NCBI GenBank assembly: GCA_040880465.1
Contig: JBBDIK010000013.1
Span: forward strand, 34,244-98,243
From: JBBDIK01 sp040880465
Lineage (GTDB): Bacteria > Actinomycetota > UBA4738 > JBBDHU01
Length of the DNA: 64,000 nt
Direction of reading: 5' to 3'
Part shown: piece by piece, positions 57,222-64,000 of the stretch
Numbering within the stretch: position 1 is the stretch's first letter
Layout of the letters: each line of letters begins with the position of its first letter
The notes under the pieces: generated by a model
What the model was told of the DNA's origin: nothing
What the model saw: the letters and a program-made list of their open reading frames with translations, nothing else
Databases searched by the model: none
Made by a program: the position numbers and the translations under genes

Positions 57222-58949
57222 ATGGCCCGGGCGAACGATGAGGTCGAGGCCCTCCTCTACGAGTACACGGACCTGCTGGCGATCCTGTCGACGGATCCGT
57301 TCAAGCCGCGGGCGTTCGAGAAAGCGGCGCGGTCGGTCGGTGGCTACCATCAGGACATCGCGAATCTCGACCTGAAGGGCCTCCTTCAGATCCCGGCGGT
57401 CGGCCGTTCGATCGCCGAGAAGATCCTCGAGTACCTGCAGACCGGACACATCGCCGAACTGGACGAGATGCGATCGCAGATCCCAGCTGGCGTACGAGAG
57501 ATCATGGCAGTGCCGGGCCTCGGTCCGAAGAAGGCCATGCTGCTCTATGAGCAACGCGGGATCGCGTCGGTCGATGATCTGAAGGCGGCGATCGACGGGG
57601 GTCGGTTGGCCGGACTCAAGGGGTTCGGCGCGAAGACGGAGGAGAACATCCTCAGGGGCATCGCCACCCGGCAGACGGCCGGCGGGCGGATGCAGCTCGG
57701 CGCCGCCTGGAACCTGGCCGAACAGGTCATCAGCGAACTCTCGGATCTCCCACAGGTGTCGCGCATCACCTACGCCGGGTCCCTTCGAAGGATGGCCGAG
57801 ACCATCGGTGATGTCGACGTGCTTGTCACGAGCACCGATGCGACCCCGATCATGGATCGTTTCGTCGCCTCGGACCTTGTCGACCAGGTCCTGGCCCACG
57901 GCGAGACGAAGTCCTCGATCGTGACGGGCGATGGTCACCAGGTGGATCTGCGGGTCGTCGCTCCTGAGGTCTGGGGTGCTGCCCTCATCTACTTCACGGG
58001 GTCGAAGGGCCACAACGTGAGGATCCGCGAGATCGCCGTCCGCAAGGGTTTCAAGCTCTCGGAGTACGGCCTGTTCGTCGCGAAGACCGGGAACCTGATC
58101 GCCGCCGAGAGGGAGGAGAGGGTGTACGAGGAACTTGGGCTCCCCTGGATCCCACCGGCGATGCGCGAAGACCGCGGCGAGATCGAGGCTGCGCTGGACG
58201 GAACACTGCCGACGGTCATCGAACCGAAGCAGATCAAGGGGGATCTGCACACGCACACGAACCTCACGGATGGCCTCGCGAGTCTCGAGGAGATGTTGGA
58301 CACCGCCGCCCAGCTTCGCTATGGGTACTACGCCATCACCGACCACGCTCCGAACCTCGCGATGCAACGGATGACAGATGCCAAGATCAAGGCACAGCAG
58401 CGCAAGGTCCGGGGACTGCAAGACCGGTACCCCAAGATGGCGCTGCTCCACGGTTCCGAACTGAACATCGACCCCGACGGCGAGGTCGACTGGCCCGAGG
58501 AGTTCCTCGCGAGCTTCGACCTCACCGTCGCCTCGGTGCACTCGCACTTCAACCAGACGCGGGAGGAGATGACCCGCCGGTTCATCCGGGCCATGGAGAA
58601 CCCGTTCGTGAACATCATCGGTCATCCGACGACCCGCCGGATCGGCCAGCGGGAGCCGGTAGACGTGGACCTGGACGCGATCTTCGAGGCAGCCGCGCGT
58701 ACGGGCACGGCCCTGGAGATCAATGCTCATCCCGACCGGTTGGATCTCAAGGACGAGCACGTCCTGTGGGCTCGGCGGCATGGCGCGCGCTTCGCCATCG
58801 ACACCGATGCCCATTCGGTTCCCGACCTCGACACGATGCGGTTCGGCGTCGGTACCGCGCAGCGCGGATGGCTGACGAAGGAGGATGTCATCAACGCGTG
58901 GCCGTGGGCCAAACTGCAGCGGTTCCTGCGGAAGGGCCGGAAGGCATGA
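57222..58949 (+). CDS. polX: DNA polymerase/3'-5' exonuclease PolX
   Basis: A 575-residue two-domain repair polymerase. The Pol-beta-like part has helix-hairpin-helix motifs (LLQIPAVGRSIAEKIL, VPGLGPKKAMLLYEQ) and the nucleotidyltransferase motif YAGSLRRMAETIGDVDVLVT near 184 with the two metal Asp. The C-terminal PHP exonuclease domain begins KGDLHTHTNLTDG near 340 and keeps the metal ligands in ITDHAPN, LLHGSELNI, VASVHSHFNQ, NIIGHPTTR, INAHPDRLDL and DTDAHS. It acts in gap-filling DNA repair. It has no intergenic space on either side and overlaps the glycosylase gene, which is a functionally related partner. Confidence 0.95.
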   Translation: MARANDEVEALLYEYTDLLAILSTDPFKPRAFEKAARSVGGYHQDIANLDLKGLLQIPAVGRSIAEKILEYLQTGHIAELDEMRSQIPAGVREIMAVPGLGPKKAMLLYEQRGIASVDDLKAAIDGGRLAGLKGFGAKTEENILRGIATRQTAGGRMQLGAAWNLAEQVISELSDLPQVSRITYAGSLRRMAETIGDVDVLVTSTDATPIMDRFVASDLVDQVLAHGETKSSIVTGDGHQVDLRVVAPEVWGAALIYFTGSKGHNVRIREIAVRKGFKLSEYGLFVAKTGNLIAAEREERVYEELGLPWIPPAMREDRGEIEAALDGTLPTVIEPKQIKGDLHTHTNLTDGLASLEEMLDTAAQLRYGYYAITDHAPNLAMQRMTDAKIKAQQRKVRGLQDRYPKMALLHGSELNIDPDGEVDWPEEFLASFDLTVASVHSHFNQTREEMTRRFIRAMENPFVNIIGHPTTRRIGQREPVDVDLDAIFEAAARTGTALEINAHPDRLDLKDEHVLWARRHGARFAIDTDAHSVPDLDTMRFGVGTAQRGWLTKEDVINAWPWAKLQRFLRKGRKA

Positions 58950-59542
58950 CCCGACGGTTCGGCCGTGCGTTCTATGCCCGGCCGGCCACGGAGGTCGCGC
59001 GGGAGCTCCTCGGCCAGGTGCTGGTCGGGTACGAGCGGGACGGAACGCGGCTGGCGGCTCGGGTCGTGGAAACCGAGGCATACCTGCCGGATGACGAGGC
59101 GAGCCACTCGTTCCGCGGTCCGACCGACCGCAACCGGGTGATGTTCGGGCGGGCTGGTCTCCTCTACGTGTACTTCACCTACGGGATGCACCATTGCATG
59201 AACGCCGTCACCGGTCCTGAAGGGGAGGGGAGTGCGGTCCTGCTGCGGGCGGCCGAGCCCATCGAGGGGATGACGACCATGGCCGGGCGGCGGGGGAGCG
59301 ATGGGATCCGGAACCTGTGTTCCGGGCCGGCGAAGCTCTGTCAGGCGTTCGGCGTCGACCGCACGCTGGACGGGGTCGACCTCGTGACATCGAACCGGCT
59401 GTCGGTCGAGCGTGGTGCGCCCGTCGGGGAGAGGGATGTCGCCACGACCACTCGGGTCGGAGTCAGTTCCGGGATAGAACACCAGCGCCGTTTCGTGGTC
59501 GTCGGCGATCCGTTCGTGTCGACCGGACGCCCGGCGAGCTAG
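58946..59542 (+). CDS. mpg: 3-methyladenine DNA glycosylase (Mpg/AAG family)
   Basis: A 198-residue AAG-type base-excision glycosylase. FYARPATEVARELLGQVLV, VVETEAYLPDDEASHSFRGP (catalytic Glu), MFGRAGLLYVYFTYGMHHCM and GPAKLCQAFGVDRTLDG are the family blocks. It removes alkylated and deaminated purines. ATG 58946 overlaps the polX stop by 4 nt, forming a small base-excision repair pair. The gene ends 4 nt into the convergent PBP gene. Confidence 0.94.
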   Translation: MTRRFGRAFYARPATEVARELLGQVLVGYERDGTRLAARVVETEAYLPDDEASHSFRGPTDRNRVMFGRAGLLYVYFTYGMHHCMNAVTGPEGEGSAVLLRAAEPIEGMTTMAGRRGSDGIRNLCSGPAKLCQAFGVDRTLDGVDLVTSNRLSVERGAPVGERDVATTTRVGVSSGIEHQRRFVVVGDPFVSTGRPAS

Positions 59543-61788
59543 TTCCCGCTCTCCTTCCCGGGCGGATCTTCGACGGAGATGATGATGGTGACCGCCTTGT
59601 TCGTCGAGTGCTCCTCACCCGCTCCGGGGTCCTGGTCGACCACGACGTTGTACGGCTTGCCCGCCTGTTTCTTCACGACCTTCGCCTCGAACCCGATCCG
59701 CTTCAGCTCGAGCTCCGCGAGTTCCTGCGACCGTCCGACCACCAATGGAACGGTCTGGACGCCGAAGCTCGTCGGCTGCTTGCACTTCTTCGGCTCGGAA
59801 CCCCTGACGTAGGAGCGGCGGTCGATGAACCCCTTCGGGGTGTACTTGCTGGCGACGCAGTTGCGGGTGGTGTCGATCTCCACCGTCACGTACGCCACGT
59901 TCCCCTTCGGGAAGTTCTCGCGCGGCAGGCCCCGCACCGCCTTGGACATGAACGCCCGCCAGATCTGGGCTGGCCACGTCCCACCGTAGACCGTACCGAT
60001 CCGTTCCGAGCCCATGGGCTTCTGCCCCTCCGGGTGACCGACCCACACGGCCGCGGAGAGCTGGGGGACCGCGCCGAGGAACCACGCGTCCGAGTAATTC
60101 TGCGCGGTCCCCGTCTTGCCGATCTGGGGGCGGCCGATGTTCGCGGCCGTTCCGGTGCCCCCCGAGACGACCCCTTCGAGCATCGGAACTGCGTCGGCGA
60201 TCACTTTCTGATCGACGACCTGGATCGCTCGCTGTTCCGCTTTCCAAAGGGTCTGGCCTTCGGCGTCCTTGATCAGGGACACCGGCACCGGGTCGACGTG
60301 CCGACCGCCGTTCGCGATCGTTCCGAACGCCGACGCCATCTCGAGCGTGCTGACCTCTTCGGTCCCCAGGACGGCGGATGGGACGGCCTGCAGCGGGTCG
60401 TCGGGGGACGTCACCTCGGTACAGCACCTGATCCCCATCTCCTCAGCGGCCTCTACCGCCTTGTTCGGCCCGACGGCCATCATGAGTTGCGCGAAGTAGG
60501 TGTTGACCGAGCCGGCGGTCGCCGCCGTCATGTTGATCGAGCCGCCGTAGGAGCCGAGGTCCGCGTTGCAGACCTTCCACGGCTTGTCTATGTACTTCTT
60601 GTCGCGGATGACGATGCAGCCCGGTGCCGGAAAGCTCTTACTCGGCTTGACGCCGTTCTCCAGGGCGGCGACCAGGATGAAGGGCTTGAACGATGAACCC
60701 GCCTGGCGACCGGTGCTGCCGCCCGTCGCCACGTTTATGCCGGCGAAGTTGTCCGAACCCGAGAACCAGTCGCGACCGCCGACCATCGCCTTGACGAAGC
60801 CGGTCTTCGGATCGACGACGGTCATCGCGCCGTACGGGTCACTCGCTGCGCTGAGGATGTTGTTGACCGCCGTGTCCGCGTACCGCTGCATCTTCGGGTC
60901 CATGGTGGTGTAGATGCGGAGGCCGCCGCCGAACAGGAGCTCGGCGCGCTCGTCGTAGGTCCCGAACGGCAGATCCCGGCTGTAGAGGAACCAACGCTTC
61001 ACATAGTCGACGAAGTACGGGGCGAAGTATTCCTCCTCCTTCTGCGCCGACGGGTTGAGATGGAGTCCGCCGTGCCTCGCCTTGTTGGACTGCTGCTGCG
61101 TGATCAAACCCTGCTTGAGCATCAGATCCAGCACGATGTTCCGGCGTTGGACCGCCTTCTTCTTGTGACCCAACGGGCTGTTGTCGTTCGGTGACGCGAT
61201 GAGACCCGCCAGCAAGGCAGCTTGGGGAAGACTCAATCCGGCCGCCGGCTTCGAGAAGTAGCGCTCGGCCGCCGTCTGGATCCCGTAGGCGCCCTCGCCG
61301 AAGTACACCGTGTTGAGGTACTTCTGCAGGATCTGCTCCTTCGTGTACTTCTGCTCCATCTGGTAGGCGAGGACGGCCTCGTTCCATTTCCGTGCGAGCG
61401 TCTGCTCGTTGGTGAGGAGGGCATTCTTCACGTACTGCTCGGTGATCGTGGAGCCACCCTGAACGATGCCGCCTGCCTCCACGTTCTCGGCTGCGGCACG
61501 CATGATCGCGCGGGCGTCCACGCCTCCGTGTTCCCAGAAACGCTGGTCCTCGACCGCGATCACGGCGTCCTGGGCTACCTTCGGGATCTTGCTGAGCGGG
61601 ACGACCTCGCGGTCTTGCTCGTCGTGGAGGGCCGTGATCAGGTGCTTGTCGGCGTCGTAGACGTAGGAGGTCTGCTCGAGTCCGGGCGCGGTCGCTTCCG
61701 CCTCGTCCAGCTTGGGAAGCCGGCAGGCGGATGCCACGAACGCGAAGATCACGAGCGCGGCGACGAACGATCGGGGAGGTCTGGCCAC
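59539..61788 (-). CDS. Class A penicillin-binding protein with a lipobox-like N terminus and C-terminal PASTA domain
   Basis: A 749-residue bifunctional PBP. The N terminus is ARPPRSFVAALVIFAFVASAC, a short basic region, hydrophobic core and lipobox-like VASAC, rather than a plain transmembrane anchor. The GT51 transglycosylase has VEDQRFWEHGGVD (catalytic Glu), GGSTITEQYVKN and RKWNEAVLAYQMEQKYTK. The transpeptidase has SSFK, SVN and KTG (GSSFKPF, GSVNTYF, IGKTGTAQ). A PASTA-like domain closes the protein (VPLVVGRSQELAELELKRIG). It polymerises and crosslinks peptidoglycan. Start GTG 61788 (minus) follows TATCAT by 8 nt. It is divergent from tyrS, 42 nt away. Confidence 0.92.
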   Translation of the reverse strand: MARPPRSFVAALVIFAFVASACRLPKLDEAEATAPGLEQTSYVYDADKHLITALHDEQDREVVPLSKIPKVAQDAVIAVEDQRFWEHGGVDARAIMRAAAENVEAGGIVQGGSTITEQYVKNALLTNEQTLARKWNEAVLAYQMEQKYTKEQILQKYLNTVYFGEGAYGIQTAAERYFSKPAAGLSLPQAALLAGLIASPNDNSPLGHKKKAVQRRNIVLDLMLKQGLITQQQSNKARHGGLHLNPSAQKEEEYFAPYFVDYVKRWFLYSRDLPFGTYDERAELLFGGGLRIYTTMDPKMQRYADTAVNNILSAASDPYGAMTVVDPKTGFVKAMVGGRDWFSGSDNFAGINVATGGSTGRQAGSSFKPFILVAALENGVKPSKSFPAPGCIVIRDKKYIDKPWKVCNADLGSYGGSINMTAATAGSVNTYFAQLMMAVGPNKAVEAAEEMGIRCCTEVTSPDDPLQAVPSAVLGTEEVSTLEMASAFGTIANGGRHVDPVPVSLIKDAEGQTLWKAEQRAIQVVDQKVIADAVPMLEGVVSGGTGTAANIGRPQIGKTGTAQNYSDAWFLGAVPQLSAAVWVGHPEGQKPMGSERIGTVYGGTWPAQIWRAFMSKAVRGLPRENFPKGNVAYVTVEIDTTRNCVASKYTPKGFIDRRSYVRGSEPKKCKQPTSFGVQTVPLVVGRSQELAELELKRIGFEAKVVKKQAGKPYNVVVDQDPGAGEEHSTNKAVTIIISVEDPPGKESGN

Positions 61789-61796
61789 GGGAAGGA

Positions 61797-61802
61797 ATGA
61801 TA
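61797..61802 (-). promoter_or_regulatory. Candidate -10 of the PBP gene (leaderless)
   Basis: On the minus strand, TATCAT ends 8 nt before GTG 61788. Together with the tyrS element at 61818–61823 it forms a compact divergent promoter region of 42 nt. Confidence 0.4.
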
Positions 61803-61817
61803 CCCCGACGACCTTGA

Positions 61818-61823
61818 TAGCAT
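61818..61823 (+). promoter_or_regulatory. Candidate -10 for a leaderless tyrS transcript
   Basis: TAGCAT ends 7 nt before ATG 61831, with no Shine–Dalgarno between. Confidence 0.35.
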
Positions 61824-61830
61824 CCGGCAC

Positions 61831-63039
61831 ATGACCGACCAGCGTGCCCAGCTCCTGGCGGGAGCGGAAGAGGTCATCCCCGCGGACGAGCTGGACGCCA
61901 AGCTCGCGCTGGGCCGGCCGCTTCGCGTGAAACTCGGACTGGACCCAACCGCGCCGGAAGTCACGCTCGGATGGGCCGTCGTGCTTCGCAAGCTCCGCCA
62001 GTTCCAGGAACTGGGCCATACCGCCGTCTTGATCGTCGGGGATTTCACCGCGCGGGTCGGTGATCCATCGGGCCGGTCGCAGACGCGCCCGCGGCTGGAC
62101 AAGACGGAGGTTCAGGCGCATGCGGACCGGTTGCTGGAGCAGTTCTGGGCGATCCTGGACCGCGACGCGACGGAAGTTCGCTACAACGCCGAGTGGCTCG
62201 AGGGGCTCAGCATGGAGGATGTGCTCAGTCTGACCGCCACGACGACGGTGGCGCGGATGCTGGAGCGGGATGACTTCGCCAAGCGATACACAGGCGGCCA
62301 GCCGATCTCGGTTATGGAACTCCTGTACCCGCTCCTGCAAGGCCAGGACTCGGTCGCGGTTGAGGCGGACGTGGAGCTCGGTGGTACGGACCAGACGTTC
62401 AACCTGCTGGTCGGGCGGGACCTGCAGCGTGCCAACGGACAGGAACCTCAGGTCGTCCTGACGATGCCGCTCCTGGTCGGAACGGACGGTGTACAGAAGA
62501 TGAGCCAATCGCTCGGGAACTACGTCGGCATCGCCGATGACCCGGACGAGATGTTCGGCAAACTCGCCCGTGTGCCCGATGAACTGATCGCCGAGTACCG
62601 GAGGCTGACCGTCGACTTCTTCAGGGACCCAGCGGAGACGGACCGGGTGGCCGCCGGCCTCGCCGACCGATCGCTCGATGCCTGGACGGAGAAGAAGCGG
62701 TTGGCCGGGGACGTCGTGGATCTCTATCACGGGCCTGGATCGGGTCGGGGGGCCGAGGACCGATTCGAGAGCGTTCATCGGGAGCACGAGATCCCCACGG
62801 ACATCCCGGAGTCGTCGGTGGGCGCGCTCATCGACCCCGAGGTCGAGGCTGTGTTCATGCCGCGCCTCCTGAGAGACCTCGGGATGGCGGCGTCCAACTC
62901 TGAGGCACGACGCCTGATCCAGCAGGGAGGGGTTCGTCTGGACGGGGAGGCTCTCTCCGCGGAAGAGGTGCCCAAAGATGTCCTGGTCGACAAGGTCCTC
63001 CAGGTCGGCCGCCGGAGGTTCGTTCGCCTCCGCGCCTGA
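61831..63039 (+). CDS. tyrS: Tyrosyl-tRNA synthetase homologue with altered HIGH and KMSKS motifs
   Basis: A 402-residue protein similar along its length to Thermus-type TyrRS: VKLGLDPTAPEVTLGWAVVL, GDFTARVGDPSGRSQTRPRL, RYNAEWLEGLSMEDVLSL, GGTDQTFNLLVGRDLQRANG and a C-terminal S4 domain (SNSEARRLIQQGGVRLDGEA). The HIGH motif is TLGW at residues 45–48, with neither His, and KMSKS is KMSQS at 223–227, lacking the second Lys. It may be a lineage variant of the housekeeping enzyme or a paralogue with a different role; the S4 domain and conserved Tyr-pocket blocks favour a real TyrRS. Confidence 0.85.
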   Translation: MTDQRAQLLAGAEEVIPADELDAKLALGRPLRVKLGLDPTAPEVTLGWAVVLRKLRQFQELGHTAVLIVGDFTARVGDPSGRSQTRPRLDKTEVQAHADRLLEQFWAILDRDATEVRYNAEWLEGLSMEDVLSLTATTTVARMLERDDFAKRYTGGQPISVMELLYPLLQGQDSVAVEADVELGGTDQTFNLLVGRDLQRANGQEPQVVLTMPLLVGTDGVQKMSQSLGNYVGIADDPDEMFGKLARVPDELIAEYRRLTVDFFRDPAETDRVAAGLADRSLDAWTEKKRLAGDVVDLYHGPGSGRGAEDRFESVHREHEIPTDIPESSVGALIDPEVEAVFMPRLLRDLGMAASNSEARRLIQQGGVRLDGEALSAEEVPKDVLVDKVLQVGRRRFVRLRA

Positions 63040-63218
63040 CAGCCACGATCGTCCTGACCTGGGCTTTCGGGCGGGATTTGACGGTCGGTGCTACTATCTT
63101 GAGCACGAACCGCCCTCACTGAGGGGAGTCCGTATGGGAGCTTGTCTCCCCACGACAACTGGAGAGCGAGAGTGACGCCTTAGCTCGGCCACCATAGGAA
63201 CCACGGTGAACCGGCTAG

Positions 63219-63241
63219 GCGCCGGGCTTCGTGCCCGGCGC
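63219..63241 (+). terminator. 9-bp hairpin in the rrn leader (terminator-like or processing stem)
   Basis: GCGCCGGGC–TTCGT–GCCCGGCGC is perfect. It is not followed by a clear U run (GTCGCTTGTC). It may end tyrS transcripts or be part of the rrn leader structure. Confidence 0.45.
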
Positions 63242-63458
63242 TGTCGCTTGTCAGGAGTCGTGATCCGCACCTTGAGAACTGAACAGTGTGCCAAAAGCCA
63301 GTGCGTTCCCGTCTGTCGGGAAGGCGCGCCTCGGTGTGCCCGAACGACCGGCGAGTTCAGTACTAACGAATGATCCATCCGGAAGAACAGATCCGGCCGG
63401 ATCGACTCGGGGGAGGAGCCCACAAGGCTTCCGACCCAACCCAAATGAAACAGTGAAC

Positions 63459-63478
63459 CCGTTCCCTACAAGGAACGG
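63459..63478 (+). repeat. 7-bp hairpin immediately upstream of 16S rRNA
   Basis: CCGTTCC–CTACAA–GGAACGG, 11 nt before the predicted mature 16S 5' end. It is probably a rRNA processing or leader stem. Confidence 0.4.
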
Positions 63479-63488
63479 ATCCACAACT

Positions 63489-64000
<512 letters not shown>

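Larger units (their letters stand above)
63040..63488 (+). other. 449-nt rRNA leader region without a protein gene
   Basis: No convincing ORF is seen between tyrS and the 16S gene. The region holds an AT-rich stretch with TTGACG (63078–63083) and TACTAT (63092–63097) whose 8-nt spacing is not canonical, a 9-bp hairpin (63219–63241), the sequence CTTGAGAACTGAACAGTGTG (63272–63291) that is typical of actinobacterial rrn leaders, a 12-nt palindrome ATCCGGCCGGAT (63391–63402), and a 7-bp hairpin (63459–63478) just before 16S. Confidence 0.6.

Overview
The window is one continuous stretch of high-GC chromosome from a member of the Actinomycetota. The gene order rarA–alaS–ruvX–mltG–aroE … aroCKBQ–pepP–efp–nusB–pyrR … pyrF–mIHF–gmk–rpoZ–coaBC–metK–priA–def–fmt is the order I remember from Streptomyces and relatives. 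The actinobacterial integration host factor, PyrR without an attenuator, GTG/TTG starts and strong GC bias agree. The organism is not a typical Streptomyces. It has a complete type IV pilus (T4P) locus and PolX, and the dehydroquinases and pilus genes look divergent. It is probably a deep-branching, uncultivated lineage: a run of 10 Ns and two apparent single-base deletions suggest a metagenome-derived or draft assembly.

Layout. (1) 1–5975: the rarA tail, two small membrane proteins, alaS, ruvX, mltG, aroE. (2) 6093–21929: T4P island with a Roadblock protein, two tandem PilB ATPases, PilT, PilC, the major pilin behind a structured leader, three large minor-pilin-like proteins, PilD, a small HTH regulator behind a strong inverted repeat, PilM, PilN, PilO and a PilP-like protein. 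(3) 21979–27165: shikimate genes, an M24 peptidase, EF-P and NusB, with tatA convergent. (4) 27484–37330: pyrimidine operon pyrR-pyrB-pyrC-carA-carB-pyrK-pyrD-pyrF with a PyrR-binding leader and a leader peptide; pyrC is frameshifted. (5) 37371–44321: mIHF, gmk, rpoZ, coaBC, metK, a helicase-dead PriA interrupted by Ns, def, fmt. (6) 44361–50016: rpe, a response regulator/GGDEF protein, an FMN riboswitch with ribD-ribE-ribBA-ribH, and a cupin. (7) 50115–58949: infC-rpmI-rplT behind a uORF that contains an intrinsic terminator, a TrmH/SpoU methyltransferase fused to a histidine-kinase-like module, pheST, argF, polX. (8) 58946–64000: 3-methyladenine glycosylase, a lipobox-bearing class A PBP on the minus strand, a divergent tyrS with altered signature motifs, and the start of an rRNA operon (16S 5' third).

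The genes are overwhelmingly on the plus strand and packed with ATGA/GTGA overlaps, so long polycistronic units are expected. A recurring pattern is a TANNNT −10-like hexamer 6–9 nt upstream of a start codon with no Shine–Dalgarno, seen before at least ten genes. This suggests widespread leaderless transcripts. The most interesting candidates are the methyltransferase–kinase fusion, the uORF/attenuator before infC with a non-canonical infC start, the switch-like pilin leader, the TyrRS with TLGW/KMSQS in place of HIGH/KMSKS, and a PyrD lacking three expected orotate-contact residues.
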